NCBI GenBank assembly: GCA_031549565.1
Contig: JAVBPO010000033.1
Coordinates: 1 to 64,000 of the forward strand
Direction of reading: 5' to 3'
From: JAVBSX01 sp031549565
GTDB lineage: Bacteria; Planctomycetota; Planctomycetia; Pirellulales; Thermoguttaceae
DNA: 64,000 nt
Shown here in pieces: positions 42,945 through 51,121 of this stretch. The position numbers and the translations under genes are program-made. The notes under the pieces were generated by a model. That model did not search any database. It worked only from the letters and a program-made list of their open reading frames with translations, and was not told the origin of the DNA. Every line of letters starts with the position of its first letter. The first letter of the stretch is position 1.

Positions 42945-43517
42945 ATGAGTCAAGATTACCGCTACGTACTGAACGTTCTTACGAAAGACCATCCGGGGAT
43001 CGTCGCCGGGGTCAGTTCCGCCGTTGGAGCGCTGGACGGGTCCATCGTTTCGTGCAGTCAAACCGTGCTGCACGGTTATTTTACGTTAATTTCCGTCGTT
43101 TCGCTTCCGCAAAAATACGAACCGGAAAAACTCTCCCGCCTTCTCCTCGAGAATGAACTGCTCGGGAACGGGTACCTGATTTCCGCGGCGAAAATGGACG
43201 ACCGCGCCGCTTCGAAACATCACACGACGGAAATCGACGGGTTCGTGATCACCGCGGTCGGCGACGAAGAGAAAGGGATGATCGAACGGTTCAGCCGTTA
43301 TGCCGCGGATCACGATATCAATATCGTCGACCTGTACGGCGACCAGACCGCGACGGAGTTCGTCGTGATCGGCCAACTTGAGGTTCCACGGCATTACGAC
43401 ACGAAAGTCCTCCAGGACGACCTCGAAGAGATCGGTCGCGAACTCGGCTTCACGATCAAAATGCAGCACCGCAACATTTTCACCGCAACCAACCAAATAC
43501 GATTTGGTGAATTCTGA
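42945..43517 (+). CDS. double ACT-domain protein (GcvR-like)
   Basis: The 190-residue protein consists of two ACT domains: YVLNVLTKDHPGIVAGVSSAVG (about 7-28) and a second from about residue 98 (FVITAVGDEEKGMIERFSRY). GcvR and related proteins of this layout sense amino acids and regulate metabolism, usually through partners. A role linked to the adjacent trpB is possible but not shown. The last residues and stop (FGEF and TGA) lie in a GAATTCT/GAATTTT heptamer array. Confidence 0.82.
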   Translation: MSQDYRYVLNVLTKDHPGIVAGVSSAVGALDGSIVSCSQTVLHGYFTLISVVSLPQKYEPEKLSRLLLENELLGNGYLISAAKMDDRAASKHHTTEIDGFVITAVGDEEKGMIERFSRYAADHDINIVDLYGDQTATEFVVIGQLEVPRHYDTKVLQDDLEEIGRELGFTIKMQHRNIFTATNQIRFGEF

Positions 43518-43608
43518 ATTTTGAATTATGAATTACGAGTCAAATGGAATGTCGAAACCACTCTTGTCGTGTAATTTATAATCCATAATTCATAATTCAT
43601 AATTAAAC
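43510..43608. repeat. facing GAATTAT / ATTCATA heptamer arms
   Basis: The left arm (43510-43537: GAATTCT, GAATTTT, GAATTAT, GAATTAC) starts inside the ACT gene. The right arm (43581-43608: ATCCATA, ATTCATA twice, ATTAAAC) ends three bases before the next ATG. The arms are inverted copies. Confidence 0.88.
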
Positions 43609-43611
43609 CGC

Positions 43612-46044
43612 ATGGATTCCGTTTTTCAATTTGCGCGCATTCAGGAGTTGAGGGATTGGTTTTGGCCGATCCTTGTGCTTTTGCTGCTGCTTTATTGGAT
43701 ACGTCGGCGGTATGCGATCGACGGGGCGGAACTGAAAAATTGGCAACGGTATCTCCTGCTCCTGCTTCGGACCGCTGTTGCGGTAACGCTCCTGATTTAC
43801 TTTCTTCATCCGCAATGGGAGCGGATCGTCGGAGCGTCCCGCGTCGCGATTTTGGTCGATTCCAGCGCAAGCATGTCGACCCGGGACCGAGATGCGGACG
43901 AAAGCGAATCGACGACCGAAACGCCGCCGAGCCGGATGGAAAAGCTGCTCGATTGGATGAATCGGACCGAAATCGTCGACAAGCTCCGTGAAAAACACGA
44001 CGTCGTTCTCTACCGGTTCGACGAATCGCTCCAGCGACTGGTGCAAATCGACCACCTGAAATCGAACGATTCGCTCGAATCGGGCAAAAGCGAAACGCCG
44101 GAAATTCCCGCCGACGGAGCGGAAACCCGGCTCGGCGAGTCGCTCCGGGAATTATTGCAGCGGGAACGCGGCCAACCGCTTTCGGGCGTTTTGCTCCTTT
44201 CCGACGGCGGACTCAACTCCGGCGAGCCGACCGATTCCGCTGTGGAGCTCGCGAAAAACTCCCAGATTCCGATTTACACGATCGGGTTCGGGTTGAAGCA
44301 ATTGCCGCTCAACTATCGGATTCTCCATGTCGACGCCCCGGACAGGTCTTTTCCCGACGATCCGTTCAAATTCAAAGTTCAGGTCGAGCTTCAAGGAAAC
44401 CCGCAAACCGGGAATGGGGACGAAGCGCTCGCGAATCCGCTGCCAAAGCTCCCGGTCGAACTTTGGATCGACAACGATTCGGATCAGGAGTCCCCAAGCG
44501 CGGTTCCGTCCTCGGCCCGATTGGTCGGCAAACAGGAAATCGACCTCAAACCGGGAACGAATCGGGAGCTCGATTTTGAGGTCAAGCCGGAATCACTCGG
44601 TAAATTCAAGCTCTACGTCAAGCTCGAAGCTCCCAAAGACGACCGAATCCCGGAAGACAATCTGCAAACCGCGGTCGTCGAAGTCGTCGATCGGAAAGAC
44701 CGCGTGCTCCTGTTCGCGGGGGGGCCGCTTAGGGATTACCAGTTTTTGTGCAACCAGCTTTACCGCGACAAGTCGGTGCAGGTCGACGTATTTCTCCCTT
44801 GGGCTTCTCCCGGTATTTCGCAAAGCGCGGACAAGATTCTCGATTCTTTTCCGAACGATGCGACGGAAATGTCTCAATACGATTGCGTCGTCGCGTTCGA
44901 TCCGGATTGGCGAGTTCTCTCGCCGAAACAGGTCGAAACGCTGGAACACTGGGTTGCCCGACTCGGCGGAGGTTTAATTGTCGTTGCGGGCCCCGTGAAT
45001 TTAGCCGACACAATTACCGGTTGGTCCGCCGATCCGACGATGGACAAAATCCGGGCGATGTACCCGGTCGACGTTTCGGCGCAAAAAACGACGGCGGTCC
45101 TCGCTTACCGAACCGATTCGCAGGCTTGGCCGCTGAAATGGGAACGGTCCGGCGAAGAAGCGGAATTTCTACGTCCGGCGGATACGGAAACGGAGTCCCG
45201 AGCGATCTGGAGCGAATTTCCCGGCTTTTATTCGTTTTTCCTCGTCCGCGGTTTGAAGCCGACAGCGACGCTTTACGCGAAATCGTCCTCCCCGGACGCG
45301 GCGGGAACGACCGGCCAAGCGGCGTTGTTCGCGGAGCAGTATTACGGGGCGGGCCGCGTCTTTTACATCGGAAGCGGCGAACTCTGGCGGCTGCGGATGA
45401 TCGACGATACGTATTTCGAGAAGATTTACACGAAACTGATTCGGCATGTTTCGCAGGGGCGGCTTCAGCAACGTTCGCAGCGGGGTTCGCTCGCGGCGGA
45501 CAAGAAGAAATATTCGCTCGGTTCCACGGCGACGATTCGCGCAACGGCTTACGATTCGCAGTTCAAACCGCTCGCCGAGCCGCGGATATTTCTCGACGTG
45601 ATACCCCCCGACACAAAAGTCCGGCGTATTCCTCTGGAAGTCGATCCGAATGTTCCCGGCTCGTATTCCGGTTTCGTCCCGATGCTGCTCGAAGGGAGCT
45701 GGACATTGAAATTGCAGATTCCGGAGACCAGTGAAACCCTCACGGAAGTCGTCCAGGCGAGGATCAGCGATTTGGAAAGCGAAAACCCGAGCCGCAACGA
45801 ACCGCTGCTGGAGGAAATTGCACAAAAAACCGACGGTGAGTATTTCGATTCGCCGTACCTCGCCGTCGCGGCGCCGACGGAAGCGGATTCGGAGACGTCG
45901 CTGGTCGATCGTTTCGCGATCCGTTCGCAGCAGTCCGTTCTCGATACCGCGGCGGAAGAAAAAACGATGAGGGTTTTTCTTTACCTCCTCTGTTCGCTCC
46001 TGTGCGTCGAATGGACGCTCCGCCGGTTAATGCGTTTGGCGTAA
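43612..46044 (+). CDS. VWA-domain membrane protein
   Basis: The 810-residue product has two N-terminal membrane helices (about 17-33 and 47-65), a VWA domain with the MIDAS motif VAILVDSSASMS (about 80-91) and GVLLLSDGGLNSG (about 190-202), a long periplasmic region with a glutamine-amidotransferase-like fold (about 350-600), and a final helix (about 785-805). Such large VWA proteins are common in planctomycetes and belong to BatA-like chaperone and cell-envelope families. Metal-dependent protein binding is likely, but the partner is unknown. Confidence 0.82.
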   Translation: MDSVFQFARIQELRDWFWPILVLLLLLYWIRRRYAIDGAELKNWQRYLLLLLRTAVAVTLLIYFLHPQWERIVGASRVAILVDSSASMSTRDRDADESESTTETPPSRMEKLLDWMNRTEIVDKLREKHDVVLYRFDESLQRLVQIDHLKSNDSLESGKSETPEIPADGAETRLGESLRELLQRERGQPLSGVLLLSDGGLNSGEPTDSAVELAKNSQIPIYTIGFGLKQLPLNYRILHVDAPDRSFPDDPFKFKVQVELQGNPQTGNGDEALANPLPKLPVELWIDNDSDQESPSAVPSSARLVGKQEIDLKPGTNRELDFEVKPESLGKFKLYVKLEAPKDDRIPEDNLQTAVVEVVDRKDRVLLFAGGPLRDYQFLCNQLYRDKSVQVDVFLPWASPGISQSADKILDSFPNDATEMSQYDCVVAFDPDWRVLSPKQVETLEHWVARLGGGLIVVAGPVNLADTITGWSADPTMDKIRAMYPVDVSAQKTTAVLAYRTDSQAWPLKWERSGEEAEFLRPADTETESRAIWSEFPGFYSFFLVRGLKPTATLYAKSSSPDAAGTTGQAALFAEQYYGAGRVFYIGSGELWRLRMIDDTYFEKIYTKLIRHVSQGRLQQRSQRGSLAADKKKYSLGSTATIRATAYDSQFKPLAEPRIFLDVIPPDTKVRRIPLEVDPNVPGSYSGFVPMLLEGSWTLKLQIPETSETLTEVVQARISDLESENPSRNEPLLEEIAQKTDGEYFDSPYLAVAAPTEADSETSLVDRFAIRSQQSVLDTAAEEKTMRVFLYLLCSLLCVEWTLRRLMRLA

Positions 46045-46142
46045 TCGCCGTGACTTACTAATTCACCTTTTTCAAAAAGATCGCTCCGTGCGCGGAACAG
46101 CATTGGCTTGTTGACGTTACTCGTGTTGAGATTACGAGAGGA

Positions 46143-46312
46143 AACCTTATTTTTTTGAACAAAACAACCTCAGTAGCCGAGAACCGACGAAAAAGAAGAC
46201 CTTATTACCTTATTACCTTATTACCTTATTCCGGGCATGGAATAAGGTAATAAGGTGGTTTTTGGTCCGTATTTTTGGCTACTGAGGTTGTTTTGTAAAA
46301 CAAAATAAGGTG
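46143..46312. repeat. nested palindrome with ACCTTATT octamers
   Basis: The outer arms 46159-46178 and 46277-46296 are an exact 20-base inverted repeat (ACAAAACAACCTCAGTAGCC), extended by ACCTTATT-like ends. Inside, octamer words ACCTTATT (46199-46231) face their complement (46239-46257) over a 6-base loop, GGGCAT. It fills the gap between the VWA gene and the NamZ fusion gene. Confidence 0.88.
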
Positions 46313-46407
46313 AAAATAAGGTTTTGCGACCAAAGCCGAACCGGTTCATCAAAAAGACCATTCTCAACTCGTTCCCGGTATCCCCCACCCCATTTTCTGT
46401 ACAACAC

Positions 46408-48858
46408 ATGAAACCTTCGATTCTTTCGCTCTTCGTCGGATTTGTTTTGTCCTCCTTCGTTTTCACTCCTGCGGCGACACGGCTCCCGGAAGTGAAACCG
46501 GAAGACGCCGGGCTGCGGTCCGAGATTCTTGCGTTTATTGATCCTGCGGTCGAAAAAGCGATCGAAAATAAACAGATGCCCGGCTGCGTCGTCGCAATCG
46601 GACGCCAAAACAAGCTCGCCTTTCTCAAAGCTTACGGCAACAAACAAGTCGAGCCGAATGTCGTTCCCATGGATGTCGATACCCTGTTCGATCTCGCGTC
46701 GGTCACAAAGCCGGTCGCAACCGCGACGAGCGTCATGGTCCTGGTCGATCGGGGAAAAATCGACATCGATGAAAAAGTCGCGCATTACATCCCGGAGTTC
46801 GCGGAAAACGGCAAGGAAAACATCACCGTGCGCCAACTGTTGACCCACACGGCCGGTTTGATCCCCGACAATTCCCTCGACGAATACAACGACGGTGTCG
46901 AAAAAGCGATCGAGCGATTCCTGAAAATCAAACCCGTCGCCGAGCCGGACACGAAGTTTTCGTACTCCGACGTCGGCTTTCAGGTTCTCGGCGAACTCGT
47001 TCATCGGGTCAGCGGCAAAGACTTGAACCGGTTTTCGCACGAATTTGTTTTCGAGCCGCTCGGAATGGACGAAACGACTTTCCTGCCCGACGACGCCTTG
47101 AAACAGCGAGCCGCTCCCGCCCAACCACGCGGCGGCGGCTGGATGCAGGGGGAAGTGCACGATCCGCGAGCGTACAAAATGGGCGGAATCGCCGGACATG
47201 CCGGATTGTTCTCGACTGCCCGCGACTTGGCCGTTTACGCCGATATGATGCTCGGATTCGGAAAGTCGGAATTCGCACAACGAATGCCCGTTGTAACAAC
47301 TTGCGGATACGTCGTACCATCGTCAATTGCCCCCGGACCTCCTCGGCGAATCCTCAAAGAAGAAACCGTTCGAAGAATGATCGCCGGCGAACCGGTTCCG
47401 AAGTGGAATCCGGTTGGAATTCGCGGACTCGGTTGGGACAAGCGGACCGGATTTTCGAGCAATCGCGGCTGGAACATGTCGCCGCAAGCGTTCGGACACG
47501 GCGGGTTTACCGGGACCGGCATTTGGATTGATCCGGGACACGATCTGTTCGTGATCTTCCTGAGCAATCGCGTTCATCCGGACGGAAGCGGTTCGGTCAA
47601 TCCTCTGATCGGCAAAATCGGGACCATCGCCGTCGACGCGATCGACCGTTCTCCGGAGCCGCCGAAAAATAAAACGGCCAAGGTTCTTGAATCGAAAACC
47701 GAAAATCGTTCCGACTGCGTACTTACCGGAATCGACGTACTCCGGCGGGACGATTTCGCGATTCTGAAGGGAAAAAAGGTCGGCTTGATCTCGAACCACA
47801 CTGGTCTTGACGCCGAAGGAATTTCGACGCCGATGCTGCTGAAAAACGCCGAAGGGGTTGAACTCGTTTGCCTGTTCAGTCCGGAGCACGGTTTTTCCGG
47901 CGCTGCCGACGAGGAAGGGCTCAAGGACCAAAAGGATCCCGCGACCGGGCTGACCGTTTACAGCCTTTACGGCGAGACCCGCCGTCCGACGCCGAAAATG
48001 CTCGAAGGAATCGACGTGCTCGTCTTTGATATCATGGACATCGGCGCCCGGTTTTACACCTATACGACGACGATGGGAATGGCGATGCAGGCCGCCGCGG
48101 AGAATCACGTCGCGTTTCTCGTGCTGGACCGCCCGAACCCGATCGGCGGCGTTCAGGTCGAAGGGGGACGGCTCGATCCGGGAAGTGAAACGTTTATCGC
48201 ATTCCATCCGATCGCGATCCGGCACGGGATGACGCTCGGCGAACTGTCGCTGATGTTCAACGACGAACAAGCTCTCGGCCTCGATTTGACCGTCGTTCCT
48301 GCGGAAGGTTGGGATCGGAAAGCGTATTTCGAGCAAACGCGGATTCCGTGGATCAATCCGTCGCCGAACATGAAAACGGTCGACGGGGCGGTGATCTATC
48401 ACGGCTTGGGAATGATCGAGTTTACGAATCTTTCGGTCGGTCGCGGTACGGAGATTCCGTTTGAAATCGTCGGCGCACCCTGGATCGACGGCGAAAAACT
48501 GGCCGCGGTGCTCAATGCGAAAAATCTCGCCGGCGTCCGTTTCGAGCCGACGGAATTCACACCGGGCGTTCGGCAATACGCGAACGAACTGTGCAAGGGT
48601 GTCAAAATCCGTGTCGAAAATCGCGAAACCTTCGAGCCGGTTCTGTTCGGGTTGACGCTGATGGAAATTCTGATCAAAGAGTATCGCGACCAGTGGGAAC
48701 GAAAAAATCTCAACACGCTCCTTTTGCATCGTGAAGCGGTCCAACGACTCGAATCGGGACGCCCCGCAACGGAAATCGACGCGATGTGGAAATCGGAACG
48801 CAACGATTTTCTCAAGCGGCGACAGCGGTACCTGATCGAATCCTACGGAGCGGAGTAA
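46408..48858 (+). CDS. serine hydrolase-NamZ (exo-beta-N-acetylmuramidase) fusion
   Basis: In 816 residues there is a signal peptide (about 1-20), a class C beta-lactamase/penicillin-binding-type domain (about 25-420) with the nucleophile motif FDLASVTKPVATAT (Ser-x-x-Lys), a YSDVGF motif and HGGFTGTG, and a NamZ (DUF1343, GH171) domain (about 430-816) with GLISNHTGLD, CLFSPEHGF, FDIMDIGARFYTYTTTM and LDRPNPIGG. NamZ removes terminal MurNAc from peptidoglycan chains, so the fusion links a DD-peptidase-like activity with glycan trimming in the periplasm. ATG 46408 starts the signal peptide. Confidence 0.87.
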   Translation: MKPSILSLFVGFVLSSFVFTPAATRLPEVKPEDAGLRSEILAFIDPAVEKAIENKQMPGCVVAIGRQNKLAFLKAYGNKQVEPNVVPMDVDTLFDLASVTKPVATATSVMVLVDRGKIDIDEKVAHYIPEFAENGKENITVRQLLTHTAGLIPDNSLDEYNDGVEKAIERFLKIKPVAEPDTKFSYSDVGFQVLGELVHRVSGKDLNRFSHEFVFEPLGMDETTFLPDDALKQRAAPAQPRGGGWMQGEVHDPRAYKMGGIAGHAGLFSTARDLAVYADMMLGFGKSEFAQRMPVVTTCGYVVPSSIAPGPPRRILKEETVRRMIAGEPVPKWNPVGIRGLGWDKRTGFSSNRGWNMSPQAFGHGGFTGTGIWIDPGHDLFVIFLSNRVHPDGSGSVNPLIGKIGTIAVDAIDRSPEPPKNKTAKVLESKTENRSDCVLTGIDVLRRDDFAILKGKKVGLISNHTGLDAEGISTPMLLKNAEGVELVCLFSPEHGFSGAADEEGLKDQKDPATGLTVYSLYGETRRPTPKMLEGIDVLVFDIMDIGARFYTYTTTMGMAMQAAAENHVAFLVLDRPNPIGGVQVEGGRLDPGSETFIAFHPIAIRHGMTLGELSLMFNDEQALGLDLTVVPAEGWDRKAYFEQTRIPWINPSPNMKTVDGAVIYHGLGMIEFTNLSVGRGTEIPFEIVGAPWIDGEKLAAVLNAKNLAGVRFEPTEFTPGVRQYANELCKGVKIRVENRETFEPVLFGLTLMEILIKEYRDQWERKNLNTLLLHREAVQRLESGRPATEIDAMWKSERNDFLKRRQRYLIESYGAE

Positions 48859-48873
48859 TACCACCTGTTTCCC

Positions 48874-48908
48874 GTTAGCGGCGGGGCTTGCCCCGCGTTT
48901 GTGAGGTG
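48874..48908 (+). repeat. dispersed 34-base repeat, copy 2
   Basis: GTTAGCGGCG and GGCTTGCCCCGCGTTTGTGAG recur inverted at 31080-31119. Confidence 0.7.
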
Positions 48909-48969
48909 CAAAGCTGGTTTAACGAGTAATGATGAAACTGTACCATCACGATGCTTCATTTTTGTCTCT

Positions 48970-49037
48970 CACGGAGGCACGGAGACACGGAGATGCTTAC
49001 ACAATCTCATCCTCTCCGTGCCTCTGTGCCTCCGTGA
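48970..49037. repeat. facing CACGGAGA / CTCCGTGC octamer arms
   Basis: Three CACGGAGG/CACGGAGA units (48970-48993) face CTCCGTGC, CTCTGTGC and CTCCGTGA (49014-49037). This is the same architecture as the heptamer hairpins but with 8-base words. Confidence 0.85.
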
Positions 49038-49242
49038 GGAAAATAAAAATCCTTCGATTTGTCCTGTTTGCATCTTCTTTAATTGGAATGGGATAGGACT
49101 AAAATCAACCGCCGTCATACAACAGTCCCGACAATATAATGCTTTAGGAAGAACCAACTTGATTTCGTGGTTGATTTCCTTTAAAAAGCAGGAGTATCGA
49201 TTCTTCACCAACCCGGAATTCCTCTAACCAAACACCCTCGCT
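49038..49242. other. intergenic stretch before the GH32-like gene
   Basis: No gene is recognised. TATAAT at 49135-49140 may be a -10 element but has no good -35. Nothing else is seen. Confidence 0.4.
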
Positions 49243-50898
49243 GTGTACCAAAAACTATCGATCGCATTGTTGTTTTCCGCTTGCCTGTTCGGTTCGACGC
49301 TCTTTGCCGCGGAAGAGGTGTTGAGTGAAGTTCCGACGACCTGGTCGAAAAACGGGCCCGTTCCCGACGCCGCCGTGCTCTCCGCCCGTGTGCTCCGGGA
49401 AAAAATGCTCGACGATCCGTATCGGCCGCGATACCACTTCACGGTCCCGGAAGACTGGGGCGTGCCGGGCGATCCGAACGGCTGCTTTTACGCCCGGGGA
49501 CGGTATCACCTGATGTACCTGTACGAACGCCGCAACGGCGGCTTCTGTTGGGGGCACGTTTCCAGTTCCGATCTGCTCCACTGGCGACACCATCCCGACG
49601 CGATCGGGCCCGGCGACGGCGACGACGGCTGTTTCAGCGGCGGCGCGTTCGTCGACGATGACGGGACCGCTTACCTGAGCTATTGGATGCTCTGGGGCGA
49701 CAAAGGGCTTGGAATCGCGAAAAGCGTCGATTCGCAATATGATCGCTGGGAAAAGCTCCCGGAAAATCCGGTTGTTCGTTCGACGGAATTCGGACTCACG
49801 GAAATCGACAACCCGGACGGTACGAAAACGATTTACGGATCCGCCGACCCGACGAATATCTGGAAGAAAGGGGGCAAGTACTACATGTGTGGCGGCAATC
49901 TGCTCGTGCTCAACAAGTACGGTCGTGAGAGCGATTCGCCGGAACGGTTCCAAGGGGATCACCTCGCCCTGTTCGAATCGGACGACCTGAAACGCTGGAC
50001 GTACAAAGGGGAATTCTACGACCGGAACCCGCAATGGACGGACCGAAGCGAAGACAACATGTGCCCGAGTTTCCTGCCGCTGCCGACCGGTCCCGACGGC
50101 GGGCGGCCGAGCGGGAAGCATTTGATGGTGTTTATCAGTCACAATAAAGGGTGTCAGTACATGATCGGAACCTATGACACCGCGGCGGACAAATTCCTGC
50201 CGGAGAATCACGGTCGAATGACGTGGGAAGATGCGACGTTTTTCGCACCGGAAACGCTCATCGACGGGAAGGGGCGTCAAATCATGTGGGCGTGGTTGAC
50301 CGATAATCCGGCCGGGGAAAAGGAAAAGGGCTGGTCCGGCGTTTACGGTTTGCCGCGTACGCTTTGGCTCGGCGACGACGGAACACTTCGGATGAAACCG
50401 GTTCCCGAGCTCGAATCGCTCCGGTACGACGAACGAAATTGGAAAAACATTCGACTTGCGTCCGGCAGGACGCGGGTTTTGGAAAATATCGTCGGCGATT
50501 CCTGCGAACTGGAGATTACCGTTGCGAATTCGACGGCGGAAAAAATCGGCGTCAAGGTCCGCGCGTCCGCCGATGGTCGGGAAGAAACGCTGCTCTATTA
50601 TGACGCCCCTTCGCAATCGCTCGTGTTCGATTCGACCCGCAGTGGTGTCGACGGGCGAAAGATCGTCGAAAAAGCCCCGCTTTCGTGGAACGGCGACCAA
50701 CCGCTGAAACTTCGCGTGTTCGTCGACAAAACCGTCGTCGAAGTCTACGCCGACGACCGCCAGGCGATTACCCGAAGAGTATTCCCCGCCGACCCGAACA
50801 GTAATGGTGTCATCCTGTTCGCGGAAGGGACGGACGGAAAAGAAGCCGTGATTTCCAAAGTCCAAACGTGGGAAATGATGCCCGCCAATCCTTGGTAA
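49243..50898 (+). CDS. GH32-like glycoside hydrolase, exported
   Basis: GH32 enzymes hydrolyse fructosides such as sucrose, inulin or levan. The 551-residue product starts at GTG 49243, with a signal peptide (about 1-22). A five-bladed propeller region follows, with PGDPNGCFY (nucleophile Asp, about 77), GCFSGGAFV, and ADPTNIW in the place of the Arg-Asp-Pro motif. The third motif reads NMCPSF, so the usual acid/base Glu of Glu-Cys-Pro is a Met. A C-terminal beta-sandwich has FVDKTVVEVYADD, typical of GH32. Catalysis may differ from classical GH32. Confidence 0.78.
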   Translation: MYQKLSIALLFSACLFGSTLFAAEEVLSEVPTTWSKNGPVPDAAVLSARVLREKMLDDPYRPRYHFTVPEDWGVPGDPNGCFYARGRYHLMYLYERRNGGFCWGHVSSSDLLHWRHHPDAIGPGDGDDGCFSGGAFVDDDGTAYLSYWMLWGDKGLGIAKSVDSQYDRWEKLPENPVVRSTEFGLTEIDNPDGTKTIYGSADPTNIWKKGGKYYMCGGNLLVLNKYGRESDSPERFQGDHLALFESDDLKRWTYKGEFYDRNPQWTDRSEDNMCPSFLPLPTGPDGGRPSGKHLMVFISHNKGCQYMIGTYDTAADKFLPENHGRMTWEDATFFAPETLIDGKGRQIMWAWLTDNPAGEKEKGWSGVYGLPRTLWLGDDGTLRMKPVPELESLRYDERNWKNIRLASGRTRVLENIVGDSCELEITVANSTAEKIGVKVRASADGREETLLYYDAPSQSLVFDSTRSGVDGRKIVEKAPLSWNGDQPLKLRVFVDKTVVEVYADDRQAITRRVFPADPNSNGVILFAEGTDGKEAVISKVQTWEMMPANPW

Positions 50899-50985
50899 AC
50901 GGACTCGATCGAATATCGCTTCATAATCGGGGTGGAAACGGTCTCTTTTCTTTTTCGCCGTCTCGCAAAACGGTCGGCGATTTCT

Positions 50986-50991
50986 TATACT
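50986..50991 (+). promoter_or_regulatory. -10 element before the structured leader
   Basis: TATACT lies 7-8 bases before the first hairpin of the leader (51000). No convincing -35 is seen. Confidence 0.4.
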
Positions 50992-50999
50992 GGAAGGAA

Positions 51000-51079
51000 C
51001 CCTCGAAAGAACGCACGTTTCCGAGGGATGTCTGCATCGTGAAAAATTCACGATGCTCGTTTATGGTAACACATACCAT
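51000..51079 (+). promoter_or_regulatory. three-hairpin 5' leader of the Gfo/Idh/MocA gene
   Basis: P1 is CCCTCG/CGAGGG (51000-51005, 51022-51027). P2 is a perfect 10-base stem GCATCGTGAA/TTCACGATGC (51034-51043, 51047-51056). P3 is ATGGTA/TACCAT (51063-51068, 51074-51079), followed by a run of seven T at 51086-51092. The leader does not match a riboswitch class I recognise. Confidence 0.5.
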
Positions 51080-51121
51080 GTCAGGTTTTTTTGATTCCAC
51101 CCTACTCGAAAGGCCATTGTC

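Noticed and set aside
28549..43608. Heptamer arrays as CRISPR arrays
   Set aside because: Units are only 7 bases without spacers, and no cas genes are present.
49255..51051. Minus-strand ORF (598 codons) opposite the GH32-like gene
   Set aside because: Antisense of a recognised gene; its residues are dominated by Arg, Val and Phe and match no family.
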